Of a stretch of 64,000 nucleotides of DNA, positions 43,460-54,719 are shown piece after piece. Source of the stretch: Ottelia alismoides (lineage: Eukaryota > Streptophyta > Magnoliopsida > Alismatales > Hydrocharitaceae); contig JAZKJV010003358.1 in NCBI GenBank assembly GCA_037367405.1, forward strand, positions 267,689 to 331,688. Direction: 5' to 3'. The position numbers and the translations under genes were made by a program. Every line of letters begins with the position of its first letter. The first letter of the stretch is position 1. The notes beneath the pieces were generated by a model that worked only from the letters and a program-made list of their open reading frames with translations, had not been told where the DNA came from and ran no database searches.

Positions 43460-45300
43460 GAAGCACATAACTTATATGTGGCACTATGCGACCTGATCGC
43501 TTAATCGACTTTCATATATCATATATATGATCGCTTAATCAGGTTGGGCGGTGTAGTTTTTTTTGTAGATAACCGCTTCTTTGGATCCATTTATGGATCC
43601 AAATAAGTGACTAAATATGTGAATATGCCCTTGTATATACTCTCTTAGCCTCCGTTACTGTTTGCATAAGAAAAACCCCACTCGTAAACCCTTTTTAACT
43701 GTACTCCCCACACCACCTATCTTCCTTCATACACTGCCTCCCAGTGCTATCTGCCCTCCTCCCCGCATCGCCTCCGTAGCATGCATGTGTTCCTTGTGTT
43801 ACCTCTCCTCTTTGCATCGTCTCTTCTCTCCACAAAGTAACACCATAGCAATAGCTTACCCAAATCTCCACTGACTTTACAACCCATAACTCCTCCGCTG
43901 ACTACCATACCGTCATGGCATCCTACATAGGTTCTATACCCTAGAGTAGTTGTAGATTTCATTTTTTTGTAGTTAAGAGTTGGAAAATACACTTGTCGTT
44001 ATAATTACATGATAGTTTATGAATTCAAATATATGGTCATTGTTCTAAAACTAGATAATTTTAGGGTTTTTTATTTTGTAGGTTACATGGTTTTTAGGAA
44101 GTAGATTTAATGGTAATCTTTTATGCCATAGTGCATAAACTAGTTGTAACATGTTTTCGTTACGGTTTTCTAATTAAATTGCTAAATTAGATAGTTGCAC
44201 TTGTAATATTATAACTTTTTTACAATTTTCTCTTTGAATTGGTGAATTCTATATTTTTTCATGCCGTATTTAAGTTGTTTGTTATGGCCACCCAATCCAC
44301 ATCTAATATGGAAACTACATTCTATTATCCACCCGATTCCACCAACTTGGTTTAGAAATATGGATATCTTTTTTTGGCCAGACCAAAGACGATTATGTCT
44401 CGCTTGTGTCAAAAAATTCTGAATGGGGGTATCAATGGACTGAAGCAACATGTTGCACATACTAAAGAAAATGCAAGAGCATGTCCTACTTGTGTCAAAA
44501 AATTCTGAATGGGGGTATTAATGGACTGAAGCAACATGTTGCACATACAAAATAAAATACAAGAGCATGTCCTAAGGCTGACGAAAATGTGTAATATGAA
44601 ATCAAAGATTAGTTGGAGGAAATTGTGAAGAAGAATGAAAAACCGATAAATAGGAAAGAATTGCGAGAGGAAGTAGCAATCAAAGCATATGAATCTTCTG
44701 CCACCACATATGAAAGAATCAATGGAAGTTGTGATGCAAAAAACCATGAGTTCTTGAAGATGATGATATTTCATTTGACACAACAATGCAACAAACCGTA
44801 ATCAAAGATGCATTATCTAAATCGGAGCATGCTCGAGTTTAGTAATATGTTGCCAAGTTCTTTTATGATCATCATAGTTCATGCCATGTTGTGACGAAGG
44901 ACTTGTTTATTCGCATAAGAAACATTTGGAAGGTACATAAGTAGATATGACCTCCTTCCGACCATGAAATTGTTGAAACTTTATTGGAGGAAGTTGCTGA
45001 AACAAAAGTGTTTTTCAAAGGTCATAATGACTCGTGGAAAAATATTGGATTTTTTATAATAACCAATGCGGACCAATACGATGGAGGAAGTATTATTAAC
45101 TTGTCTATTAACTGTGAATTGGATATTGCCTTTTGACAAAGTAAAGGGTTCCTCTAGTAAGAGTCTAGGGAAGATGTTGAACATGGGAACAATGTGGATT
45201 GTAAGGAGGGAAAGATGGTTTTGGTGTTCCATATGAATAGGCGAAGAGTGGATGAGGCGGCATGGGAAGCTAAAGATTTGGAAGATACTTAAACACTTTA
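43460..45300 (+). mobile_element. hAT transposon 2, decayed
   Basis: A second element of the same family. Local palindromes near 43490-43545 precede a C/T-rich leader (43670-43860). The transposase remnant spans 44285-45290. Neither terminal repeat nor target duplication could be placed. It abuts the LINE at about 45370. Confidence 0.55.
44285..45290 (+). pseudogene. hAT transposase 2 with duplicated BED-finger segment
   Basis: It starts ATGGCCACC at 44285. A TAG at 44354-44356 precedes the finger (RLCQKILNGGINGLKQHVAH). An 86-bp direct duplication repeats this finger at 44403-44488 and 44489-44574 and changes the frame. Downstream pieces at 44613-44801 and 44850-45060 parallel hAT 1 (VKKNEKPINRKELREEVAIKA, KFFYDHH, ETKVFFKGHNDSWK). 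No DUF659 core is readable. Confidence 0.8.
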
Positions 45301-45369
45301 CGGTGATTCTAAATAATCAGAGCCTCTCATTAGGCTCGACTGGCGAGGTGCATATGAGTTGAGTTGGTA

Positions 45370-46500
45370 GGGGGTGCCCCCCATGGTTACGGGAAATGCA
45401 TTTCCTGGAATATCCAGGGCCTGGGACAACCGGACAAGCAGAGGATGGTGGGCTCGTTGATGTGTGGAGGGAAGATGTTCTTGGTCTTCAGAAGTTGAAG
45501 CTTGGTAGTTGGGTTCCCCACACCTCAAGCCTAAGTTACTAGTCTAAGTCTCTCTAGGTTCAAGATTGTGGTTGTCCCCTTGATTGGTGCCTCTGGAGGT
45601 ATATTGGCAGGACTGAATGACAATTTGATTGCGTTCGTAGATGCAAAGGATTTATGGTACTCCCTCTCGGTCATGCCTTATCAGCTCTTAGATGGTATGT
45701 GGTTTCTTTTCTCCTACCTATATGATATGCCTGAGGCTGTTGCGGTTTCTGATTTGTGGGATGAGTTGCAGGTGGTTTGCACCAGCTTTCCATATCTATA
45801 GTGGTTGGTGAGTGGTGAATTCAGTGTCTTGCTTTTAGTGTTGACCATCTTGGTGGAAGGGAGGATGGGCCATGGCTCCACCTTTTTGTTGATCTTTTGG
45901 GGGACTTGTCAATGGAGTTACTAGATGCATCAAATTCACAATACACATGGAGGAGCTCGACATCTCGGTCTCGTCCGGACCAATTCCTCAGGTCGGTCGA
46001 GCTCTTGGAGGCCTTTCCATTAGATGTCTTATCATCCTTTCTCAGGGTGCATCCAGACCACACTTCGATTTGCTGGGACTCTCGTGAGGAGGTCCTCTCT
46101 TAGAGCATGTTTTGCTTCGAGTGTTCTTAGTTGTTGTAGGAAGGATTCAAAAAGCATGTTTCTTAGTTTGGGATGCCCCTTAATGTTTCTAGTTTGACCT
46201 CCTTAGTCACGCGGCAAAGCCGGATGCACTTCACAAGATAATGCTAGTTTTTCGATGTGATCTGCGCTTCTGAAGGAGGGAGATCACCTAGGTGGCGGTG
46301 GTTCTCTTGGATCTGACCATGGACTCTAGTGACCTTATGGAGGGGAAAGAATAGCTGGTGGATTATGTTCGAGGAGGATAAGTATGAGGTGGAATTGTGA
46401 CATCGGTCCTGTCAAAGGTAGATGAGGGAGTCACCAATATATGTTTTTTACATGTGGCTAATGGGAGGATGAGGCGTAACCTTCTCTAGTGTATTAAGGT
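45370..46500 (+). pseudogene. LINE ORF2 endonuclease remnant
   Basis: KCISWNIQGLGQPDKQRM near 45400 matches the endonuclease N-terminus. GASGGILAGLNDNL and the following VSDLWDEL (45568-45801) and DASNSQYTWRS...DQFLRSVELLEAFP with PDHTSICW (45930-46080) match later endonuclease motifs. The pre-polymerase block FLHVANGRMRRN follows near 46440. Several frameshifts and stops. Confidence 0.8.
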
Positions 46501-46726
46501 TGTGGAAGAGAAGAATGAAAATGACTTATCTTATTCAAGGGGTCTAGGGTTTCTTATATAGCATGAAATCCTAGAGAGCTCAAAGGAGAAAATACATAAA
46601 TGCTCGTAAGAATATACTCCTAGCATATAGAATATTCCTACCACATAGAATATTCTCCTGTAGAATATTCCTAGCACATAGAATATTCTCCTAGCATTAT
46701 TCCTAGAACAGAATATTCTCCTAACA
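46501..46726 (-). repeat. Copia-4 3' LTR with GAATATTC array
   Basis: The palindrome GAATATTC occurs at 46630, 46648, 46663, 46681 and 46711 in the U3. The TATATAAG box lies near 46557. The 5' LTR has four copies (50533, 50551, 50571, 50587), so the copy number differs between the two LTRs. Confidence 0.88.
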
Positions 46727-46739
46727 TTCCCCTCAATTT

Positions 46740-48735
46740 GGAGCATATCTGTCGATCATGACCAACATGGAAATCATCAATGAGGGACGCTTCTTTGGTA
46801 GTGCTTTCGTGAATATATCTGCAAGTTGAAGGTCTGTGGAGATATGAGGGGGTAATAATCTTTCCTCCTTGTACCGCATCTCGAATGAAGTGACAATCAA
46901 CTTCAATGTGCTTAGTCCGCTCATGAAAAACCATATTGGTAGCAATGTATGTAGCAGACTTGTTATCAATAAAGGTACAGGAATAGTAACATGAAGTCCA
47001 AGCTACTGTAAAAAGGAGACAAGCCAGGTATTTTGACAATTGGCATGAGCCATTGCCCTATATTCTGCTTCTGCACTCGATCTAGCAACAACAGTATGCT
47101 TCTTGCTTCGCCATGTCACAAGGTTGCCACCAAAAAATATAGCATAGCATATAATGGATCGCCGATCCTCAGGTGAACTGGCATAAACTGCATCTGCATA
47201 AGCGGTGACATCAATGTGACTATTGACCCTGTAGAAGAGGCCTCGCCCCAGAGATTCCTTCAAATATCGAAGGATCAGAAGAACATCCTGCCGATGACTG
47301 TAAAGAATTCTCTCCATATGGCGGTTGACTCCGCTTACAGCATACGTTATATCAGGCCGAGTAACGGTGAGGTAGATCAATATGCCTATGAGGCTTCTAT
47401 ATCGTATAGTATCCTTAAACTCAGGATCATTGGATGTAGCATGTTTTCGTACCTCTGCTAGGAAACCAGATGGTTTACATCTAAGTAAACCAGCCTCTGT
47501 AAGGTTATCCAGGCATTATTTCCCTTGTGATAGATGTAATCCTTTTATAGTGCATATCACCTCAATACTGGGGAAGTATCGGAGTTGACCAAGGTCCTTG
47601 GTGACAAACACCTTCTGGAGGAAGGCCTTGGTCTCTGGAATGCCTCTATCATCATCATCGGTAACCACCATATCATCTACATCGACAACAAGCATCACTG
47701 TGCCAGTGGATCGTCGTCTAGTAAACACAGAATAATCAGATGTTGTTCTGCGGAAGCCAAGAGAGCTCATCTCAATAGTGAGTCTTTCAAACCAAGCTCG
47801 TGGACTCTGCTTTTGACCATAAATGGCCTTACGGAGTCGGTACACTACTCCCCCTCGACGGAGTAACCTGATGGCTGCATCATATAGACCTCCTCTTCAT
47901 GGTCACCGTATAGAAATGCATTCTTTACATCGAACTAAAAGATTGGCCAATTCTTGTTAGCTGCAACAGAGAGAATAGTGAATTGAACCCATCCTAACTA
48001 CATGAGAAAACGTTTCAAAATAACCAACTCCATAAGTCTGAGTAAATCCCTTTGCCACAAACCTGGCCTTTAGCCTATCAATAAAACTATCAGGAGATTG
48101 TTTAGTCGTGAAGACTCATCGACAGGCAACATGCTTGACACTTGTTGGACACGGCACAAGATCCGATATGCCTTTGGATGTAAGCACGTCCATCTCCTCA
48201 TCCATGGCTTTTTTCCAACCATAGTCCTACAATGCACTGTAATGATCACGGGGAATAGTAATAGCCATAAGAGCATCTGCAAATCGCTTGTCACAGCTAG
48301 ATAAACTGTCAGTGGAAGTAAAATGTACACATGATGTATAGTACATTGCCTTTTTGTCCGACGTAGAGCTATAGAGAGTTCTTGTGGAGCATCCAGAGTT
48401 ATAATGGTGGGGACATTGGAAGATGGTACATCATCCTGCAGATAAGGAATAGGTAATGGTACATGTTCTGAATGATTAGTATGTTTTCTTTTGTAAACAA
48501 TAGGTGGTGGTGGGAGTTCCAAGGGTATGTCGCTAACAGATTTAGTAAAATAACTAGTCTGTTTAAAGAAAGTGACTTCTGCAGAAATGTAGTAATGATG
48601 ACTTGCAGGATCGTAGCACCTGTACCCCTTTTTGGTATGAGAATATCCAAGAAAAACACACTTGATAGCGCAATGAGACAATTTATCTATGGTCTGAAAA
48701 TTGTGTACGAAGGCAATGCAACCAAAAATTCTCAA
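46740..48735 (-). pseudogene. pol: Copia-4 integrase C-terminus, RT and RNase H remnant
   Basis: Downward: GCIAFVHNFQTIDKLSHCAIKCVFLGYSHTKKGYRC (48735-48600), a linker, RT block KAIYGQKQSPRAWFERL (47845-47780), and the catalytic motif as VDVDDMVVT (both Asp kept, Tyr lost). Next are VTRPDITYAVS (47370) and RNase H ([25 protein letters not shown]) to about 46750. The frame between 48070 and 47850 is lost, removing the RT A motif. Confidence 0.82.
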
Positions 48736-48781
48736 TGAAGTGGAAAAGGTTCCTCATCAGGATACAAGAGTGAGAAAGGAG

Positions 48782-49919
48782 TTACCCCTTAAAGACTGAG
48801 GACATGACCCTATTGATGAGGTAGGTAGCAGTAAGAACGACATCCCCCCAGTGGGTTTTTTGAACCTTCATGTGAGTAAGAAGGGTATGAGCAATGTCTA
48901 AAAGGTGATGAAGCTTCCTTTTCGCCACCCCATTCTGCTGTGAGGTATATGGACAGGAGGTCTGGTGAAGGGTCTCCTGAGTGGCAAAGAAAGATATCAA
49001 ATCCTGCTAAGTGAACTTAAGAGCATTGTCAATCCTGATAGTTTGTATACATTTAGAGAAAGAGGTTTTAATAAGTTGAAAGAAAGACTTGACAATGTTA
49101 TTAATTTCGGACCGCTCCTTGATCAGATAGACCCAAGAAGTCATGTTGTAATCATCTACAAAAACATCAAAGTATCTATGAACGACAATAGTACGAATTA
49201 TGACAAGGTATATCACAATGGATCAAAGAGAAAGGTAATGATCAATATGGCTTAGTCCTAGGTGTAAAAAAAGCACGATGGTATTTGCCGAACTGGCATT
49301 CTTTACACTCAAGAGGTTCCATAGATGATAATCCGGGAAACATATGAAAAAGAGCTTTGGCAGATGGGTGGCCAAGTCGTAAATGTCGTAGTAAGGGGTT
49401 AGCTGACACGGAGGTAGCACTAGCACCTGCAAAGGTTGTATCAAAAAGGATATCAAGATAGGAAAGACCATTCTTCTCATGTCCCCCACTAAATATCTGC
49501 ATCGTCCGAATGTACTGAAAATAACAATGGAACTCATAAAAAAACACTCGACAATTCAATTCAACACATATCTTATGAACATATTGGAGACTCGGAAGAA
49601 AATCCAGTGCACAGTAAACGCCAATGAGCTTGAGCTTGGAGGAGAATTCCATAGTTCCAACAGTCGTAACAGGAGAATGAGCACCGTTTACTATCTGAAT
49701 GGACTTCACAATGGAAGATGGTTGAGACGAGGTGAAAAAACTGCCTTCTCCAGTCAAGTGAGTATACGCACCAGAGTCAATAATCCATGTTGGTGCTAGT
49801 ACGAAAGTAGAGTTGGCTACAATATATGAGGTAGTAGCTAGATGTGTGGTAGCAGTAGTTGTCATGGGACTAGAGTTCTGCAGAACCTTTAACATAAGTT
49901 GTGTAGTTGTTTTAATCAC
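48782..49919 (-). pseudogene. pol: Copia-4 protease and integrase remnant
   Basis: The 225-residue frame 49919-49242 has an intact protease motif DSGAYTHLTG and the full integrase finger (HLRLGH, then CKECQFGKYH). Core pieces at 49216-49007 include FVDDYNMTSWVYL and IRIDNALKF. At 49000-48782 the catalytic Glu of GVAERK is Lys (AAA at 48920-48922), a single G-to-A change that would abolish strand transfer. Confidence 0.85.
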
Positions 49920-50387
49920 GCTTGATAGTTGTTGTCAAGTTGCTTGGAGGCATTACTAGATGGAGGTTGTGGTATCGCGATTCGGAAGTTCTTGGTGATG
50001 GCAATTGGTTGATTCCAACAGAACTTTTGGCAGAGATTTCAGAAATCACATAAGTACTGCAGATTACGGTGGTGTGTTAGAAGTAGTCTGTTGTATGCAG
50101 AAGCTTCATATCCAAAAGATTCTTTCGGTGGCGCAAGTTGCGAGATGCGCTGGAGATTGTGTGCTCAAGGAGGTGCTTCTTATCTCCAAGCAACGGAAGT
50201 TGACACGACACAACATGAAGGCATGGAGCATAGGGGCCTAGGAGACCTCCTTGGACGGTGGCGCAGGAGCTTGGAGAAGGCCCTGGTCCACGCACAGCGC
50301 GCCGAGTGCCTAGTTGTCGTGACGGTGTTGGTTTTGGGGCTTGAGGTGGTGGCAATATTTAGGTCAGAACCCCGATCTAGGACCGTT
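49920..50387 (-). other. Copia-4 leader with gag deleted
   Basis: Only about 470 bp between primer site and protease, with no zinc knuckle or capsid motif in any frame. The relatives have about 1.4 kb here. Open frames at 50077-50414 are G/C-rich artefacts. Confidence 0.6.
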
Positions 50388-50602
50388 GCTATGATACCAT
50401 GTGGAAGAAGATGAACGAACGAAAAGGACTTATCTATTCAAGGGGTCTAGGGTTTCTTATATAGCATGAAACCCTAGAGAGCTCAAAGGAGAAAATACAT
50501 AAATGCTCCTAAGAATATACTCCTAGCATATAGAATATTCCTAGCACATAGAATATTCTCCTAGCATATAGAATATTCCTAGCACAGAATATTCTCTTAA
50601 CA

Positions 50603-52305
50603 AAGTTGAACAATAAATTTGTGGAAGGTGATCGAGCCATTGATGATGCAGTAACGGAGCACTTTTGTCAGCTAAGCAGAAGGTGTTCCCATTCCGAGTG
50701 AGATGTACTGGTAGAGACATGTCGAGGCTTTCATATGAGGAGATATCTAGTCTAGTGAGGCATTTCACACATGAGGGAGGTGTGAAAGGTTGTGTTTGGC
50801 TTGAATTCGGATCGCTCCACTGGATCAAATGGCTTCCTAGATTTCTTCTTCCTGGAATTTAAAGTGTGGTTAGACATGAGGTGCTTGTCATGGTGCACGA
50901 GCCGTGGCAGCAAAATCAGTGGTTTGAGAGGTTGAATCGCTCCCTTATCTTCCTTTACCGAAGAAGGAGGTGGTGTAGAGGGCGGAGGACCTGCAACTGA
51001 TTTCTCCCTCTCCAATGCAATTTACTTAATTATGACAAAAGAGTTTTTACAAACCATCAGTGAGGGTAGCCGGAAGGAGAGCATGAAGTTTGCTTTGGAA
51101 GGTTGACTTCTCCAAAGCATACAACTCCGTTGATTGGAAATTTATTTGGACTTCGCTCTTGCGTCGTGACTACTTGGAGAGTGGAATGGCTAAATGAAAT
51201 GATGTGTGACGACAACCTCTTATTCAATCCCGGTGAATTGTAGGCCGAACAGTTGCTATTTCCAACCACAGAAGGGAGTGGGCAGGCAGCCGATTATCTT
51301 CATTATGGTTTTTCACAATGTTGTAAAAGTCACCCGATTAGCCCGACTAGTAGGTCGGACTAGGTCTAGTCAGTGGGTGGTTGACCGAGTACCGACTAAT
51401 TCCGACTAGATCCACTAGTCAACCAATTTTTCCTTGTAGATACCATATTTTTTTTACTTTTTTAAAAGCAAACTTATTCTAACACGCTTAATGTTTTATT
51501 TAATTTCAGTTACTTCTTTTGATTCATTATGATAGTAAAAATATATATAAATCTATGCAAATATATAATAACATATGTAAAAAATGAATTATGTATTTAA
51601 AAAATTCAAAGCCGATTAAAGTCCGACTAAATCTGATTAATCACCCGACTGTCGATTAATCCTTACTCAATGACCTGACTGACCGAGTACCGACTACCGA
51701 CTTTTGCAACCTTTGTTTTTCATTGTGTCCGATGCGCTCTTGCGGATGGTGTCGTGGACGGTTGATGGTGATCTTTGTCATAGCTACTCTCTGGAGACAT
51801 TTCCAGTCACTCCTCTAGTATATAGATGACACCATTTTCTTTATGGAAGGTAGAGTTGTGGTGGCTGATAATGTAGCTTAGGTCTTGGATCTTTTTGGTT
51901 TGGTATCTGGTTTTGCAGATTAATTGTGGCATGTCTACTGCTTCGGGATGGAGGAGACAGATATTAAGGCTTGTACACCAACTCTTGGGACTCAAAAGGG
52001 CTTACTTCATATTTAGCTATCTAGGTCTACCATTGGTTAGTGGACACTTAAGGTAGAGTGACTGGTTGCCATTGATAAAGAGGATGGAGTAGAAAGCTTA
52101 CTAGGTGTCAATAGTCTTGCCTCTCGAGTTGTAGACGTCTTGTCCTCTTTAAGGTTGTTCTTCCTGTGATACTTTTTTCTTCCTCTATGATTGTTGCTTG
52201 TGGGGTTTAGAGGCCACCTGGAAAGATTGATGGGTAGTATCTTTTAGGCAGGGACATGCGACACTTGTGGAGTGCCTTTGGTTAACTGGATGATTGCAAT
52301 GTTGG
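50603..52305 (+). pseudogene. LINE ORF2 reverse transcriptase remnant
   Basis: LSYEEISSLVRHFTHE (50730-50775) leads into a degenerate TGSNGFLDFFF. The catalytic A-motif region reads VDFSKAYNSVDWKFIW near 51100-51150. After the MITE, YIDDTIFF (from 51819) is the catalytic motif with both aspartates present, followed by LFGLVSGFAD. Stops are frequent. Confidence 0.8.
51308..51722. mobile_element. hAT-type MITE, 399 bp, in the LINE
   Basis: The element spans 51316-51714 with a perfect 8-bp duplication GTTTTTCA (51308-51315 and 51715-51722). Its ends CAATGTTGTAAAAGTC and AAAGGTTGCAAAAGTC are imperfect inverted repeats. Subterminal CCGACTAG/CCGACTAA blocks match the 967-bp MITE at 35615. The terminal 110 bp on the right side are nearly the same in both; the middles differ. 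Confidence 0.9.
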
Positions 52306-52457
52306 TGTTGGAAGAAAAAAAGCACGTGTTATTTCTGAGAACCCAAGGCTCTCTTATATAGTAGAGACGCCTATGGGTAAATTACATAAAGTGAAAAACA
52401 GAAAAAGATAATAAGAAAGAGATGCATATGGAATATGAAAATATAAATATCTTCACA
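52306..52457 (-). repeat. Copia-5 3' LTR
   Basis: On the minus strand it runs TGTGAAGATA to CTTCCAACA, with a TATATAAGAGAG block near 52360. The left flank in the LINE is GTTGG (52301-52305). Confidence 0.88.
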
Positions 52458-52464
52458 CTCCCTC

Positions 52465-54077
52465 TCAAGCTGGAGCATAGATATCAATCATGCTCAGCTT
52501 GGATGAACACTTCTGAAATGATCCTCTGAGCAGTGGCTTGGTGAAGATGTCCGCGGTTTGTTCTCCAGAGCTGACATGGGTAGTAGAAATCATGCCCTTT
52601 TGAATCATGTCTCTAGTGTAATGGCAATCTACCTCAATATGTTTTGTTCTCTCTTGGAACACATGGTTATTTGCAATGAATGGAGCAGCCTGGTTATGAC
52701 AGTGTAACTCCATAGGTAGAGGAACGTCTACATGTAGATCGCATAGCACGGCTCGAACCCACATCATTTATGTGCTTGCTTGGGCCATAGCCCTATATTC
52801 TGATTCAGCACTTGATCTTGCTACGATAGTTTGTTTCTTGCTTTTCCAAGAAACGAGAGAAGTGCCAACAAATATTGCAAATCCTGAAGTTGATTTCCTA
52901 TCCTTAGGACAACCTGCATAATCCGCGTCAGCATATGCTGATACAGAGAGTGTGTCTTCTTTCTTGAATAGCAACCCTGAGCCTGGAGAGATGATTTTAA
53001 ATATCTCAATATCATGTGTATTGCATCCATATGTACCTGTCGAAGGTTGCTCCATGAATTGACTCACTCGACTCACTGCAAATGCAATATCCAGCCTGGT
53101 AATTGTAACATAAATGAGTTTTCCAACCATCTTTCTGTATCTCCTCTTATCAACTTCATATGTATCATCATCGTATAGCTTCATGCTAGGATCCATAGGA
53201 GTCGTGGAAGGCCGACATCCAATCATGCATGTCTCTGCAAGCATATCTGTAACATACTTCCTTTGGGTCATCACTAGACCCTGTGCATTCCTAGCAAATT
53301 TCAACCCCAAGAAATATCTTATGGTGCCCAGATCCTTAGTCACAAATTTACTGCCCAGAAAATCTTTCACCCATCTTGATTCCATGCACATCATCTCCTG
53401 TAATAATTATATCATCACATACACCATGATAGCCACATTACCTCTAGATGTCTTCTGCACAAACAGTGAATGGTCTGCATTTGACCGCTTGAATCCATGT
53501 CATTCAAATAAATCTGAAAGCTTCTGAAACCACGCTCTTGGACTCTGTTTAAGGCCATATATTGCCTTATGGAGTCTACAAACTTGCTCACACTCCCCCT
53601 CAGCAGCAAACCCCGGAGGCTGCTGCATATAGACCTCCTCTTGGAGATCTCCATACAAAAATGCATTTTTTACATGTAGCTGGAATAACGGCCAATCACG
53701 TGCCACAACGACTAAAAGAAGGGCACGCTGAGTAGAGTGTCGAGCAACTGGAGAAAACGTGTCCAAGGTCTGAGTAAAACACGTGCCACGAGCCTTGCCT
53801 TGTACCGATCAAGGCTGCCATCTGCATGATATTTAACACTAAAGACCCATTTGCAGTTAACAATAGACACTCTGGAAGGAGGGGGAACAAGTGTCCAAGT
53901 GCCACGGGACTGCAATGCGGCCATTTCTTCTTCCATAGCAGCCCCATTTGCTATCTTGCAGGGCCTCCTGATAATTGCGTGGAATTTTCTACTACCGATA
54001 GAGCTGCTGCAAATCTCTGGAACTCTCCTGTAAGACGATGAAAGGAGACCTGGGAAGCAATGGGATAGGAAGCACAC
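52465..54077 (-). pseudogene. pol: Copia-5 reverse transcriptase and RNase H remnant
   Basis: RT begins near 53940 (MAALQSRGTWTLVPPP, KWVFSVKYHADG). The A motif QLDVKNAF reads QLHVKNAF (codon at 53674-53676), losing a catalytic Asp. The YVDD region is broken by a one-base deletion near 53411-53423. The rest (FVTKDLGTIRYFLGL to [12 protein letters not shown], 53394-52768) is a 208-residue open frame, and RNase H continues to the C-terminal SKLSMIDIYAPA at 52465. Confidence 0.87.
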
Positions 54078-54719
54078 ATGCGCCTCTGCTTTCTAATAGC
54101 TATAGGCACATCTAAATCTCCATCATCGGTATCCTGCTGTGTTCCTTGTATCAATAGTTCCTCAGACTCATCGTTAGAAATCAAGTTATCAGAACAAACC
54201 TGAGGGCTGCTGGATGACGGGCCATGACCTTGAGCAGAGGAGGACTGACGAGTATAATGCTTTGGTAACAGGGGAACAACAATCACTGGAGGTGGTAAAG
54301 GTGGAGGTGAAGGTATGACATGAGGTGGTGATGGAGATGGCACCGGCGGTAACTGACTCACGGGAGGTGGTGGCATGAATACCTCAATATCATAATGAGA
54401 AGTAGTCAGACTGTCACCTGTAGGAGAGAAAAACATCACAGATTCAAAGAATGTGACATCTGCACTAACAAAATATTTTTCGACGTAGCGGATCGAAGCA
54501 ACGATACCTTCTGTGTCTGAAGTAACCTACAAACACACATTTGATAGCCCGGGAGAGAGCTTATCAAGACCTGGTTCCATCTGATGGACAAAACCAACGC
54601 AGCCAAATACACGAGGTGGAAGTGAGAACAACTCCTCAGGAAAGGCTACAGAGAGAGATTTCTCCCCTAGGACAGATGAGGGCATGCGATTGACTAAGTA
54701 GCAAGCTGTGAGAACCACA

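Larger units (their letters stand above)
46501..50602 (-). mobile_element. Copia-4, minus strand, lacking most of gag
   Basis: The 5' LTR is at 50602-50400 (203 bp) and the 3' LTR at 46726-46501 (226 bp). The flanks are AAGGT (46496-46500) and AAGTT (50603-50607), a 5-bp duplication with one difference. The primer site at 50399-50388 reads TGGTATCATAGC. A polypurine stretch TTGAGGGGAA precedes the 3' LTR. Total length is 4.1 kb, because only about 470 bp lie between the primer site and the protease frame. The LTRs differ from the copia-1 family. Confidence 0.9.
45370..52305 (+). mobile_element. L1-type LINE, plus strand, interrupted by copia-4 and a MITE
   Basis: The pieces are 45370-46500, 50603-51315 and 51715-52305. 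Reading across each insertion restores LINE homology: KVVEE then LNNKFVEGDRAIDDAVTEHF across copia-4, and SSLWFF then IVSDALLRMV across the MITE. The element is then cut at 52306 by copia-5. Its 3' end should lie beyond the window. Confidence 0.85.

Noticed and set aside
50077..50414. Open frames of about 100 residues on both strands
   Set aside because: They occupy the G/C-rich leader of copia-4 and show no gag or host-protein features.
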